This document shows, in pieces, positions 32,994 to 41,381 of a DNA stretch of 64,000 bases. The notes under the pieces are model-generated. The model did not search any database. It had not been told where the DNA came from and worked only from the letters and a program-made list of their open reading frames with translations. The translations under genes were made by a program, and so were the position numbers. The first letter of the stretch is position 1. Each line of letters opens with the position of its first letter. Origin of the DNA: Nonomuraea guangzhouensis (lineage in GTDB: Bacteria; Actinomycetota; Actinomycetes; Streptosporangiales; Streptosporangiaceae); contig NZ_JAHKRM010000024.1 of NCBI RefSeq assembly GCF_019396345.1, positions 62,001 through 126,000 on the forward strand, written 5' to 3'.

Positions 32994-34168
32994 ACGACAT
33001 CAACAGCCCCATGAACCGCCGACACGAGCGACACGACCGGCGGCGGGGACGCCACGAAACCCGCCTCTACCTCGCCGCCCACCCCTTCGCCTACCCGCTG
33101 ATGCGTCTGCTGGCCCGGCTGGGCGCGGTGGTGCGAGTGCCGGGGCTTGGCGTGGTGGTCAACGACGCGGCACTCGCCCGGCGCGTGCTCATGGACGGCC
33201 GCTTCCGGAAGGACGGCCCCGGCTCACCCGGTGACCTGTGGACGCCCGTGCTCGGTCCGTCGGTGCTGCTCAACATGGAGGGCGAGCCGCACGCGGCGCT
33301 CCGCGCCAAGCTGGCCCCGCTGTTCACGCCGTCGTCCGTCGCCACGCTGGTCTCCGACGTGCTCGCCGCCCCGCTGGACGATCTCCGCGTACGACTGGCG
33401 AACGGCGACACGGTGGACCTGGTGGACGAGATGCGCCTGCTGGCCGGAGCGGTGATCTGCCGGGTCGTCGGCCTGGGCGAGGTGCCGGCGGCCAGGGCCA
33501 GGCGGCTGTTCGCCGATGGGGAGCGGGTGGTGTCGATGGTCTCGCTGCGCACCAGGGGGCTGAACCCCCGCCAGCTCACCGTGGCCCACGAGGTGCTCGA
33601 CGGGATCGGCGACATCGCGCAGGCCGCCTACGACGCGGGGGATCCCGCCACGGTGATGGGCCGGATGCGCGAGCTCGGGCTGTCGGCGGCGGAGGCCCGT
33701 GGCGCGGCCGGGGCGTTCTTCCTGACCGGCACGGAGACGGTCGCCACGTTCGTGCCCCGGCTGGTCGCGTTGCTGCACGATCACGACGCCTTCGGCGCCG
33801 ACCTGGATCTGGCGATCGAGGAGGCCATGCGGGTCACCACACCGACCCCGGTGATGCTGCGTTCCGTCGCCGAGCCCGTACGCCTGGGCGGGGTCCTGGC
33901 CAGGCCCGGCGACCGCGTGGTGATCGTCACGCACAACTGCGCCCGCGCGTACGGACCGTTCGATCCGTCCCGGCCGCATCCACCCGAGCTGCGCCGCCTG
34001 TGGTTCGGCGCCGGGCCGCACTTCTGCATCGGCTACCCGCTGGCGCTGGCCGAGATCCGCGCGGTGGCCCGGGTCGTGCTCGCCCGCCCGGTCAGGGTGG
34101 TGGCGCGACGGGCCGCCAGGGGTGTGCTCATCCCGACCTACGAGCGGCTGCTGATCAGGGCCGTATGA
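32990..34168 (+). CDS. Cytochrome P450
   Basis: 392 residues from GTG 32990 (GTGA overlap with the ketosynthase stop); ATG 33011 is the alternative. I-helix oxygen-binding motif 'AFFLTGTETV' near residue 246, K-helix ExxR in 'IEEAMRVTTPTP', and heme loop 'FGAGPHFCIGYPLALAEI' with the Cys ligand near residue 346. It is class I bacterial type, needing ferredoxin supplied elsewhere. Position between ketosynthase and SDR suggests oxidation of the condensed chain. The stop overlaps the SDR start (ATGA). Confidence 0.9.
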   Translation: MNDINSPMNRRHERHDRRRGRHETRLYLAAHPFAYPLMRLLARLGAVVRVPGLGVVVNDAALARRVLMDGRFRKDGPGSPGDLWTPVLGPSVLLNMEGEPHAALRAKLAPLFTPSSVATLVSDVLAAPLDDLRVRLANGDTVDLVDEMRLLAGAVICRVVGLGEVPAARARRLFADGERVVSMVSLRTRGLNPRQLTVAHEVLDGIGDIAQAAYDAGDPATVMGRMRELGLSAAEARGAAGAFFLTGTETVATFVPRLVALLHDHDAFGADLDLAIEEAMRVTTPTPVMLRSVAEPVRLGGVLARPGDRVVIVTHNCARAYGPFDPSRPHPPELRRLWFGAGPHFCIGYPLALAEIRAVARVVLARPVRVVARRAARGVLIPTYERLLIRAV

Positions 34169-35049
34169 GGGTCGGGGTCACCGGGGCGTCCGGTTTCGTG
34201 GGTGGCGCGGTCTGCCGGGCGGCCGTGGCCAGGGGCTGGCAGGTGTACGGCTTCGGGCGCAGGCCCACGCGGATCCCCGGCGTGCCGTACCTCACCTGGG
34301 ACCTGACCGGCCGCGACCGCCCGGACCTCGACCTCGACGCGCTGATCCACTGCGCGGGGAGCGTCACCGACTGGGGCCCGCCGGCCGGGATCTGGCGGGC
34401 CAACCTCGACGGGACCCGGAACGCCATGGCCGCCTTCCCCGGCGCCCGGTTCGTGCACGTCAGCACGGCCAGCGTGTACGACCCGCGCCGGCCCACGATC
34501 ATGGCCCGAGAGCACGAGGCCCCGGTCAGCCGGTACGTCAACGCCTACGGCGCGTCCAAGGCGGCGGCCGAGCGGCTGGTCGAGGGGCGGGCGGTGATCC
34601 TGCGCCCGCACGCCGTCTACGGTCCCGGCGACACCACGCTGCTCCCCCGCGTGCTGCGGTCGGTCAGGGGCCGCCGGCTGGTCGCGGTCGGCGACGGGCG
34701 GCAGCGCGTCAGCCTGACCTCGGTGGCCAACCTCGCCCAGGCCTGCCTGCTGGCCGTCACGGGCCCTCTCGGCACCTACAACGTCACCGACGCCGAGCCG
34801 GTGGTCCTGGACGACGCGCTCCGTGCCGTACTGCGGGAGAAGGGCATCGACGCGACCCCGCTCTACCTGCCCCGGCGGCTCGCCCACGGCCTGGCGGCGA
34901 TCTCCGAGACGCTCACCCGCGAGCCGCGCCTGACCCGCTACGCCGTCGGCCACCTGGCCGTCGAGCGCACCCTGGACATCACCGCGGCCCGCGAATGCCT
35001 CGGCTACACGCCCTCGCCGACGTCTTTCGCGGGCGCCGCGTCCTGGTGA
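34165..35049 (+). CDS. OleD-like extended SDR (NAD-dependent epimerase/dehydratase family)
   Basis: 294 residues from ATG 34165. Nucleotide motif 'VGVTGASGFVGGAV', then 'LIHCAGSVTDWGPPAGIWRANLDGTRNAM', catalytic S/YxxxK ('VSTASVYD', 'YGASK'), 'ILRPHAVYGPGDTTLLPRVL' and 'VGDGRQRVSLTSVANLAQACLLA'. The 'WGP---RAN--GT-N' and 'VGDG--RV--T-V-N' features are like OleD/3-beta-HSD reductases that reduce the beta-keto acids made by OleA. It is the last gene of the ketosynthase-P450-SDR run; its 3' end overlaps the convergent methyltransferase by 46 bp. Confidence 0.85.
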   Translation: MRVGVTGASGFVGGAVCRAAVARGWQVYGFGRRPTRIPGVPYLTWDLTGRDRPDLDLDALIHCAGSVTDWGPPAGIWRANLDGTRNAMAAFPGARFVHVSTASVYDPRRPTIMAREHEAPVSRYVNAYGASKAAAERLVEGRAVILRPHAVYGPGDTTLLPRVLRSVRGRRLVAVGDGRQRVSLTSVANLAQACLLAVTGPLGTYNVTDAEPVVLDDALRAVLREKGIDATPLYLPRRLAHGLAAISETLTREPRLTRYAVGHLAVERTLDITAARECLGYTPSPTSFAGAASW

Positions 35050-35915
35050 GACCGATCGCCGTCTGGGAGCACCTCACCGTCGACCGGAGGAGCCTCACTG
35101 CCGTCGGCGACCGCCTTGGCGCCGGCCGAGCGCGGGTCGCCGCCGTTCGGGCGCGGCTTGCGCGCCTCCAGCATCTCCGACTTGAACCACGGCCCGCCGT
35201 ACCAGAACCGCCACCCCAGGTCGCGCCTGCGCACATCGACCACGCCGAGCTCGCGCAGCACGGTCTCGTACTGGGGCGTGTGCTGGAAATCGGCGATCAG
35301 CATCAGCCCGCCCGGACGCAGCACCCGATGCGCCTCCTTGACGGCCTGCTCGCGTCCTTCCACAGTCGGGATGTTGTGCATGGCCAGGCTGGACACGATC
35401 ACGTCGAACCGGCCGTCGTCGAACGGCAGCTCCCGCATGTCACCCGTGACCAGATCGACCCGATCCGACACCCCTTCGGCCTCGGCGTTGGCCCTGGTGA
35501 CGCCCTCGGCGTTGCCCGACTGATCCACGCCGCGCCACAGGTCGATGCCGGTGGCCCGGCCCTCGCGCAGCCGCTGGGCCGCGAGCAGCAGCACCGCCCC
35601 GCGCCCGCAGCCGAGGTCGAGAACCTGCTCACCGCCCTCGATCCGGCCGAGCTCCTCGCCCCAGACAGCGAACTTCCCCCGCCGGGTCGTGTAGAGATAG
35701 CTGACCGCGCTGGCCAGCGTGTAGACCGCGCCGAGCAGGAACGCGATCGCCGCCGCCGGGACGTCGGAGATGAACGAGACCGCTGCCAGCACCAGCAGGA
35801 CCACTGCCCCGAAGAAGAGTCCGGCAAGGGCCCATGGCGCGTCGAATCCATAGCTACCGCGCTTCACACTCACGTTATATCGCAAGATGGACTTCACCGA
35901 AACTTGCCGTGACAC
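35004..35915 (-). CDS. Membrane-anchored class I SAM-dependent methyltransferase
   Basis: 303 residues from GTG 35915. Two N-terminal membrane helices ('GLFFGAVVLLVLAAVSFI', 'AIAFLLGAVYTLASAVSYLY') precede a Rossmann methyltransferase: SAM motif 'VLDLGCGRGAVLLLAA' near residue 97, 'VTGDMRELPF', 'FDVIVSSLAMHNI'. The fusion to a membrane hairpin points to a lipid or membrane-associated substrate. The acidic C-terminal tail overlaps the SDR gene. It could act on the product of the adjacent ketosynthase cluster, but it is on the opposite strand. Confidence 0.85.
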   Translation of the reverse strand: MSRQVSVKSILRYNVSVKRGSYGFDAPWALAGLFFGAVVLLVLAAVSFISDVPAAAIAFLLGAVYTLASAVSYLYTTRRGKFAVWGEELGRIEGGEQVLDLGCGRGAVLLLAAQRLREGRATGIDLWRGVDQSGNAEGVTRANAEAEGVSDRVDLVTGDMRELPFDDGRFDVIVSSLAMHNIPTVEGREQAVKEAHRVLRPGGLMLIADFQHTPQYETVLRELGVVDVRRRDLGWRFWYGGPWFKSEMLEARKPRPNGGDPRSAGAKAVADGSEAPPVDGEVLPDGDRSHQDAAPAKDVGEGV

Positions 35916-35994
35916 TGCCTTTTCCGCAAATACCCCGCGTGGAACCCGTTACTAGCCTTGGGAGTAATTCGTAGAACAGGGGGGCCTACCAGGG

Positions 35995-37362
35995 ATGACA
36001 GTCAGAACACGGGGTTATGGGCTTGGCTTCAGCATCATCCTCACCCTCGCGTCAACCCTGCTGTGGGGGGTGGCCCACCTGGCCGCCGACCGCCGGAAGA
36101 CCGGCCTCGCCCTCATGGTGGCGCACGTGGTGATGCTCGCCATGATCCTCACCGTGATCACCGTGTTCGGCAGCAAGCTGCTCCCGCTGGCCGTCCAGCC
36201 CGCCTGGCTCACCGCCTTCGCGATCATGATCGCCACGATCGCGATCATCTGGACGGGGGTGGTCATCTGGTCGTACATGCTGGTACGCCCGGCGCCCGTG
36301 AACCGCGTGGGCCGCGCGGTGACCAGCGCGCTGACCATCGCCCTGTGCGCGCTCATCCTGACCCCGGCCATCTACGCGGCCCGCGTGACCTACGTGTCGC
36401 GTGACGTGGTCAACAGCCTGTTCACCGCGAACGTCTCGCCCGTCGTGTCCCAGGATCCATGGGACGGCGCGAAGCGGATCAACCTCCTGCTCCTCGGCGC
36501 CGACGCCGCCCCCGGCCGGCCCGGGGTGCGCACCGACAGCATGACTGTGGCCAGCGTCGACGTCGCCACCGGCGCGACGATCCTGCTCGGCCTGCCGCGC
36601 AACCTGCAGCGGGTGCGTCTGCCGGAAGGTCCGCCCAGAGAGCGCTTCCCGGACGGCTTCACGGGCGCGGGCCCGGAGACTCCCGGCCTGCTCAACGAGG
36701 TGTTCCAGTACGCCGAGGACTATCCCGAGATGGAGCCCGGCATACGCAAGGGGCAGCGCGGCCCGACCCTGCTCAAGAAGACCATCAGCGGCATCCTCGG
36801 CATCCCCATCACCTACTACACCATGGTCGACATGAAGGGCTTCGCGCAGATCATCGACGCGATGGGCGGCGTGACGGTCACGATCAAGGAGCCGATCGTC
36901 TACGGCAAGTACCGCGAGGGCCTGCTGCGCCCTGGCACCCGCAAGCTCTCCGGGGCGGACGCCCTCTGGTTCGGCCGCTCGCGTACGGACAGCGACGACT
37001 ACGTGCGCATGGGCCGCCAGAAATGCCTGCTCAACGCCGTCGCCAAGCAGGCCGACCCGGTCACCGTGCTGAACAGCTTCGAGAAGCTGGCCGTGGCGAC
37101 GAAGCGCGCCATCTCCACCGACATCCCGCAGAACGTGCTGCCCGACCTGGTCGAGCTGGCGCAGCGGGTGAAGGCCAACAAGATCAAAAGCTTGAGCTTC
37201 GTACCGCCGCTGATCAACACGGTCTACCCCGACTGGAGCCTGATCCGGCGCGAGGTCACCCGGGCCCTGGCCGACCACGGCCCGAGCACCACACCCCCGC
37301 ACGCCACCCCGCAGACGCCGAGCCCCGAGACCCCGATCGCCCTCGACTCCGCCTGCCGTTAG
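35995..37362 (+). CDS. LytR-CpsA-Psr (LCP) family cell-wall glycopolymer ligase
   Basis: 455 residues with four N-terminal membrane segments (about 12-140) and an extracytoplasmic LCP domain from about 160: 'INLLLLGADAAPGRPGVRTDSMTVASVD', 'ILLGLPRNLQRV', 'YYTMVDMKGFAQIIDAMGGVTV', 'LSGADALWFGRSRTDSDDYVRMGRQ'. LCP enzymes attach teichoic acids, arabinogalactan or other glycans to peptidoglycan. The several-helix N-terminus is longer than usual. The C-terminal Pro/Thr tail overlaps the next convergent gene by 4 bp. Confidence 0.92.
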   Translation: MTVRTRGYGLGFSIILTLASTLLWGVAHLAADRRKTGLALMVAHVVMLAMILTVITVFGSKLLPLAVQPAWLTAFAIMIATIAIIWTGVVIWSYMLVRPAPVNRVGRAVTSALTIALCALILTPAIYAARVTYVSRDVVNSLFTANVSPVVSQDPWDGAKRINLLLLGADAAPGRPGVRTDSMTVASVDVATGATILLGLPRNLQRVRLPEGPPRERFPDGFTGAGPETPGLLNEVFQYAEDYPEMEPGIRKGQRGPTLLKKTISGILGIPITYYTMVDMKGFAQIIDAMGGVTVTIKEPIVYGKYREGLLRPGTRKLSGADALWFGRSRTDSDDYVRMGRQKCLLNAVAKQADPVTVLNSFEKLAVATKRAISTDIPQNVLPDLVELAQRVKANKIKSLSFVPPLINTVYPDWSLIRREVTRALADHGPSTTPPHATPQTPSPETPIALDSACR

Positions 37363-38087
37363 CCGCGCCTGAGCAGCAGCGTCACGAACCCGAGCAGGTC
37401 ACGGTAACCGTCGAGCCACATCTTCCGGTGCTCCAGCGCGGCGGCCATCGCGGCGTCGCCGTCGTCGCCGGGGTGCCGCAGCGCCCAGTCGATGAGCGAC
37501 CCGGTCCACGACCACTCGTAGTCGTACCACTCTCCCCGCTCGCTGACGTGGGCGTACACGGTGTGGTACCCGCTCGACTCGGCCTGCGCCACAGTGCCCG
37601 GCAGGTCCGCGTACTCGCCGATCTCCGCCTCGATCTCCCTGCCCGGGGGCCGCTCCCAGAACCCCTCGCCCACCAGCGCCAGCCCACCGGGAGCGAGCAG
37701 TCCGCCGATCGCCTCCATCGACGGCGTCAGCCCGCCGAACGCGTGCGTGGCACCGACACAGAGCACCAGGTCGTACGGCTCGGCCGAGGTGAAGTCCGTC
37801 GCGGACCCGTGATGCAGGGTCAGCCGGTCCGCCACCCCGGCCTCGGCCGCCATCCGGCGGGCGTCGGCGAAACCCGCGTCGGACAGGTCCACACCATCGG
37901 CTGTGGCGTCGCCGTACAACTCCAGGAGCCGGACGCTCCAGAACGCCGCACCGCAGCCCAGGTCCAGGATCCGCGCGCCGCTCGCCAGCTTGGCGCGGCG
38001 CAGCAGGCGGGTCAGGTTCGCCTCGCTGATCGGGGAGGCGATCGGGTGGTCGGCGTGCGCGAGGTGGCTGATCAGCTGTCTCTCCAT
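37359..38087 (-). CDS. Class I SAM-dependent methyltransferase
   Basis: 242 residues. SAM motif 'ARILDLGCGAAFWSVRLLELYG' near residue 40, 'VDLSDAGFADARRMAAEAGVADRLTLHHGSATDF', 'DLVLCVGATHAFGG' and 'LLAPGGLALVGEGFWERPP'. It is soluble and resembles small-molecule methyltransferases. No pathway partner is visible; it stands between the LCP gene and the transporter operon. Confidence 0.88.
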   Translation of the reverse strand: MERQLISHLAHADHPIASPISEANLTRLLRRAKLASGARILDLGCGAAFWSVRLLELYGDATADGVDLSDAGFADARRMAAEAGVADRLTLHHGSATDFTSAEPYDLVLCVGATHAFGGLTPSMEAIGGLLAPGGLALVGEGFWERPPGREIEAEIGEYADLPGTVAQAESSGYHTVYAHVSERGEWYDYEWSWTGSLIDWALRHPGDDGDAAMAAALEHRKMWLDGYRDLLGFVTLLLRRG

Positions 38088-38162
38088 ATGGACAGATCCT
38101 AGTTATCCCCCTATACCAACTTGACGTGTAGGGATTGGGGGGGTTTCATATGCACATAGCCG

Positions 38163-38173
38163 ACTTATTAAGT
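38163..38173. promoter_or_regulatory. Palindrome before the SsuABC-like operon
   Basis: ACTTA-T-TAAGT is a perfect 11-bp palindrome 20 bp before ATG 38193, in an AT-rich leader also containing CCTATACC and TATTAAG. It is a candidate Rrf2 (40986) operator. Confidence 0.4.
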
Positions 38174-38192
38174 AGGAAATAGGGAGTAGAGC

Positions 38193-39230
38193 ATGAACGC
38201 TCGCAGGGTGCTCGCCGCTCTGGCCGCAACCGCACTCACCGCGCTCGCGGCGGCCTGCGGGAGCAGCGCGTCTCCCGCCGGCGACGGCGCCGCCAAGGAA
38301 CTGCGCCTCGGCTACTTCCCGAACATCACCCACGCCACCGCCCTGGTCGGCGTCGAGAAGGGCTTCTACGCCAAGCACCTCGGCGTACCGGTGAAGACCA
38401 GCACGTTCAACGCCGGCCCCGCCGCGATCGAGGCGGTCTTCTCCGGCGCCATCGACGCCACCTACATCGGCCCGAACCCGGCGATCAACGCCTGGGAGAA
38501 GTCCAAGGGCAAGGCCATCAACATCGTCGCCGGCGCCGCGTCCGGCGGCGTCTACCTGGTCGTCAAGCAAGGGATCAACTCCCCCGCCGACCTCAAGGGC
38601 AAGAAGATCGCCACGCCGCAGCTCGGCAACACCCAGGACGTGGCACTGCGCTACTGGCTGGACAGCAAGGGGCTCAAGACCGACACCAAGGGCGGCGGCG
38701 ACGTCCACATCGTGCCCCAGGAGAACGCGCAGACGCTGCAGACCTTCGCGACGGGCGACATCGACGGCGCCTGGGTGCCCGAGCCGTTCGCCAGCCGCCT
38801 GGTCATCGAGAGCAAGGGCAAGATCCTGCAGGACGAGCGTGACCTGTGGCCGAACAAGCAGTTCGTGATCACCCACCTGATCGTCCGGCAGGACTGGGCC
38901 AAGGCCAACCCCGACCTGCTCAAGAAGCTGCTCGAAGCGCACGTCGAGGCCACCAAGTACCTCAACGACGACCCCGCCGCGGCCGCGCAGACCGTCAACA
39001 CCGCGATCCAGAAGCTCACCCAGAAGCCGCTCAAGCCCGAGGTGCTGGCGAGCGCGTTCAAGAACATCACCTTCACGAACGACCCCATCGCCTCCTCACT
39101 CACCGGTAGTGCGGACCACGCCGTCAAGGTCGGGCTGCTCAAGCCCGTGGACCTGAACGGCATCTACAACCTGAAGCCACTCAACGAGGTGCTGGCCGCG
39201 CAGGGCCAGCAGTCGATTTCGGACAGGTGA
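38193..39230 (+). CDS. ABC transporter substrate-binding lipoprotein (SsuA/TauA/NMT1-like)
   Basis: 345 residues. Lipoprotein signal peptide with lipobox 'LAAAC' (Cys22), then the aliphatic sulfonate/nitrate-type binding fold: 'LRLGYFPNITHATALVGVEKGFYAKHLG', 'TSTFNAGPAAIEAVFSGAIDATYIGPNPAINAW', 'ATPQLGNTQDVALRYWLDSKGL', 'WVPEPFASRLV'. It captures a small organic sulfur or related solute outside the membrane. First gene of a four-gene operon that ends with an Rrf2 regulator. Confidence 0.9.
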   Translation: MNARRVLAALAATALTALAAACGSSASPAGDGAAKELRLGYFPNITHATALVGVEKGFYAKHLGVPVKTSTFNAGPAAIEAVFSGAIDATYIGPNPAINAWEKSKGKAINIVAGAASGGVYLVVKQGINSPADLKGKKIATPQLGNTQDVALRYWLDSKGLKTDTKGGGDVHIVPQENAQTLQTFATGDIDGAWVPEPFASRLVIESKGKILQDERDLWPNKQFVITHLIVRQDWAKANPDLLKKLLEAHVEATKYLNDDPAAAAQTVNTAIQKLTQKPLKPEVLASAFKNITFTNDPIASSLTGSADHAVKVGLLKPVDLNGIYNLKPLNEVLAAQGQQSISDR

Positions 39231-39235
39231 CGCAC

Positions 39236-40039
39236 ATGACGACGCAGTTGGTCGATCGCACGACGGCGGTCCGGCTGGAGGCCGTCTCCAAGGTCTACGG
39301 TCACGGTGGCAACGGACTGCTCGCCCTCGACAAGGTCTCGCTGTCGGTACGGCCCGGCGAGTTCGTCTGCCTCCTGGGTGCCTCCGGCTGCGGCAAGAGC
39401 ACGCTGCTCTCGCTGGTCGCCGGGCTCGACAAGCCGACGCAGGGGGAGATCTCCACGGTCGGGCGGCAGGTCGCGATGATGTTCCAGGAGCCGGCGCTGT
39501 TCCCGTGGCTCACGGTCTCGGCCAACGTCGAGATGGCCTTCCGCGCTGAGGGCCTGTCCAAGCACGAGCGTCGGACCAGGGCGGCGGAGTTCCTCGACCT
39601 CGTGCACCTGGGCGGGTTCGGGAAGAAGCGCCCGCACGAGCTGTCCGGCGGCATGCGCCAGCGCGTCGCCCTGGCCCGCGCGCTCGCCCAGTCCTCCTCG
39701 TCGTCCTCCTCATCTGCGGAGGACGAAGGGGGCGCGGTGCTGCTGATGGACGAGCCGTTCGGGGCACTCGACGCGATGACCCGCGACCTGCTGCACGACG
39801 AGCTCGAACGCATCTGGCGGGAGCGGGCGCTGTCCGTCCTGTTCGTCACGCACAACGTCCGCGAGGCCGTACGGCTCGGCGACAAGGTCGTGCTGCTCAG
39901 CAGCCGGCCCGGCAAGGTGGTCGAGGAGTTCCCCGTCGAGCTGGCCCGGCCCCGCCGCACCGACTCCGCCGAGGTCGCCGAGCTGGCCGCGAAGATCACC
40001 GACCGGCTGAAGGAAGAGGTCCTGCGCCATGGCCACTGA
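39236..40039 (+). CDS. ABC transporter ATPase (SsuB-like) with polyserine insert
   Basis: 267 residues from ATG 39236. Walker A 'GASGCGKST', Q-loop 'MMFQEPALFPWLTV', signature 'LSGGMRQRVALARALAQ', Walker B 'VLLMDEPFGALDAMTRD', H-loop 'FVTHNVREA'. Between signature helix and Walker B, where relatives have 3-5 residues, there is an insert of eight serines plus 'AEDEGGA', encoded by a TCC/TCG triplet run. It probably forms a surface loop. It follows the binding-protein gene by 5 bp. Confidence 0.9.
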   Translation: MTTQLVDRTTAVRLEAVSKVYGHGGNGLLALDKVSLSVRPGEFVCLLGASGCGKSTLLSLVAGLDKPTQGEISTVGRQVAMMFQEPALFPWLTVSANVEMAFRAEGLSKHERRTRAAEFLDLVHLGGFGKKRPHELSGGMRQRVALARALAQSSSSSSSSAEDEGGAVLLMDEPFGALDAMTRDLLHDELERIWRERALSVLFVTHNVREAVRLGDKVVLLSSRPGKVVEEFPVELARPRRTDSAEVAELAAKITDRLKEEVLRHGH

Positions 40040-40142
40040 AGGCTGGACCGCTCAAGGCCGGGCTGCTCAGAACAGGGCCGCTCAGAACAGGGCCGCGCAG
40101 GACAGGGCCGCTCAAGGCAAGGAGGCGAGTGATGGCCGTTGA
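40029..40142 (+). CDS. Possible 37-residue linker ORF with AAQNR repeats
   Basis: ATG 40029 opens a frame inside the last codons of the ATPase gene and runs to TGA 40140, inside the first codons of the permease gene. It encodes a repetitive peptide (A-A-Q-N-R type pentads). It would bridge the 92-bp gap by translational coupling at both ends. There is no own Shine-Dalgarno. It may be merely a by-product of the 15-bp repeats. Confidence 0.25.
   Translation: MATEGWTAQGRAAQNRAAQNRAAQDRAAQGKEASDGR
40048..40122 (+). repeat. Five 15-bp tandem repeats between ATPase and permease genes
   Basis: Units start at 40048, 40063, 40078, 40093 and 40108, with the core CCGCTCAGAACAGGG; the second and third differ at one base. 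The array fills the intercistronic gap up to the permease Shine-Dalgarno (AAGGAGG). Confidence 0.85.
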
Positions 40143-40986
40143 CACGCACGCGCGGCAGATCGCCGGGCTCGACGCGCTGGAGCTGGCCGGTGACCAGCGC
40201 GCCGGGATAGCGTCCCGCGTCTGGGCGCGGGTCTGGCCGATGCTGACCGCGATCGCGCTGGTGCTGGTCGCCTGGCAGCTGGTCGTGCTGAGCGGTCGCT
40301 GGCCCGAGTACGTCTTCGCCGGGCCGATCACCACGTTCCAGGACCTCGGGCACCGCCTCGGCGACCCCGAGTTCTACCAGGCCGTGGGGACCACCATGCG
40401 CCGGGCCGTCACCGGCTTCGCGCTGGCCGTGCTCGTCGGACTGGTCGTCGGTGCGGCCGTGTCGCGGGTGAAGGTGCTGCGGGCCGCCTTCGGCGCGCTG
40501 ATCACCGGCCTGCAGACCATGCCGTCGATCGCCTGGTTCCCGTTCGCGATCCTGCTGTTCGGGCTGACCGAGAGCGCCATCACGTTCGTGGTGATCCTGG
40601 GCGCCGCGCCGTCGATCGCCAACGGCCTGATCACCGGCGTCGACTACACGCCGCCGCTGCTCCTGCGGGCCGGGCACGTGCTCGGGTTCCGGCGGTTGCA
40701 GCTCTACCGGCATGTGATCCTGCCCGCGTCGCTGCCGTCGTTCCTGGCGGGGCTGAAGCAGGGGTGGGCGTTCGCCTGGCGCTCGCTGATGGCCGGTGAG
40801 CTGCTGGTGATCATCGCTTATCAGTCGTCGCTCGGCGAGCAGCTGGCGATCTCGCGGGAACTGTCCGACTCGCCGGGACTGATCGGCACGATGATCGTGA
40901 TCCTGGTGATCGGTATAGTGATCGACATGTTGTTCGAGGCGGCCGACAGCGCCTTGCGGCGGCGCTGGGGCCTTAATCCGGTGTGA
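40132..40986 (+). CDS. ABC transporter permease (SsuC-like)
   Basis: 284 residues from ATG 40132 with AAGGAGG 6 bp upstream. About six membrane helices and the BPD_transp_1 coupling loop 'EAAxxxG-like' region ('GHVLGFRRLQLYRHVILPASLPSFLAGLKQGWAFAWRSLMAGELLV'). It pairs with the ATPase and binding protein to import a sulfonate-type or similar anion. The stop overlaps the Rrf2 start by 1 bp. Confidence 0.9.
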   Translation: MAVDTHARQIAGLDALELAGDQRAGIASRVWARVWPMLTAIALVLVAWQLVVLSGRWPEYVFAGPITTFQDLGHRLGDPEFYQAVGTTMRRAVTGFALAVLVGLVVGAAVSRVKVLRAAFGALITGLQTMPSIAWFPFAILLFGLTESAITFVVILGAAPSIANGLITGVDYTPPLLLRAGHVLGFRRLQLYRHVILPASLPSFLAGLKQGWAFAWRSLMAGELLVIIAYQSSLGEQLAISRELSDSPGLIGTMIVILVIGIVIDMLFEAADSALRRRWGLNPV

Positions 40987-41381
40987 TGCGGGTCTCCGCG
41001 CGAACCGATTACGCGCTGCGGGCGGTCAGCGAATTAGCCGCCGCACCGCCGGGGCCGGTGCCGGCCGAACGCATCGCCGTGGCCCAGAACATCCCGCGCC
41101 GCTTCCTCGACAACATCCTGCTGCAGCTCAGACGGGCCGGGCTTATCCACAGCCTGCGCGGCCCCGACGGCGGCTACTGGCTGGCGCGCCCGGCGGAGGA
41201 CATCACGCTCGCCGACGTGATCGCCGTCATCGAGGGCAAACCCGAATATCCGGCGCACGGTGGCTATCCAGGTGTCGCGGGGCCCTTGGCCGACGTCTGG
41301 AGCGCGCTGCGTGAGCACGAGGAACGACTGCTGACCGAGGTCACCTTCGCTCAGATCGTCTCGTCCAGGTTCTCGGCGTAG
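40986..41381 (+). CDS. Rrf2-family regulator without Fe-S cysteines
   Basis: 131 residues from ATG 40986 (TGATG overlap with the permease stop). N-terminal winged helix 'VSARTDYALRAVSELAAAP...IPRRFLDNILLQLRRAGLIHSLRGPDGGYWLARPAEDITLADVIAVIEG' is typical. The loop that carries three cysteines in IscR/NsrR has none ('PEYPAHGGYPGVAGPL'), so a CymR-like, ligand or protein-sensing mechanism is likely. CymR controls sulfur uptake, which fits the operon. The 3' end overlaps the convergent TPR gene by 31 bp. Confidence 0.88.
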   Translation: MRVSARTDYALRAVSELAAAPPGPVPAERIAVAQNIPRRFLDNILLQLRRAGLIHSLRGPDGGYWLARPAEDITLADVIAVIEGKPEYPAHGGYPGVAGPLADVWSALREHEERLLTEVTFAQIVSSRFSA

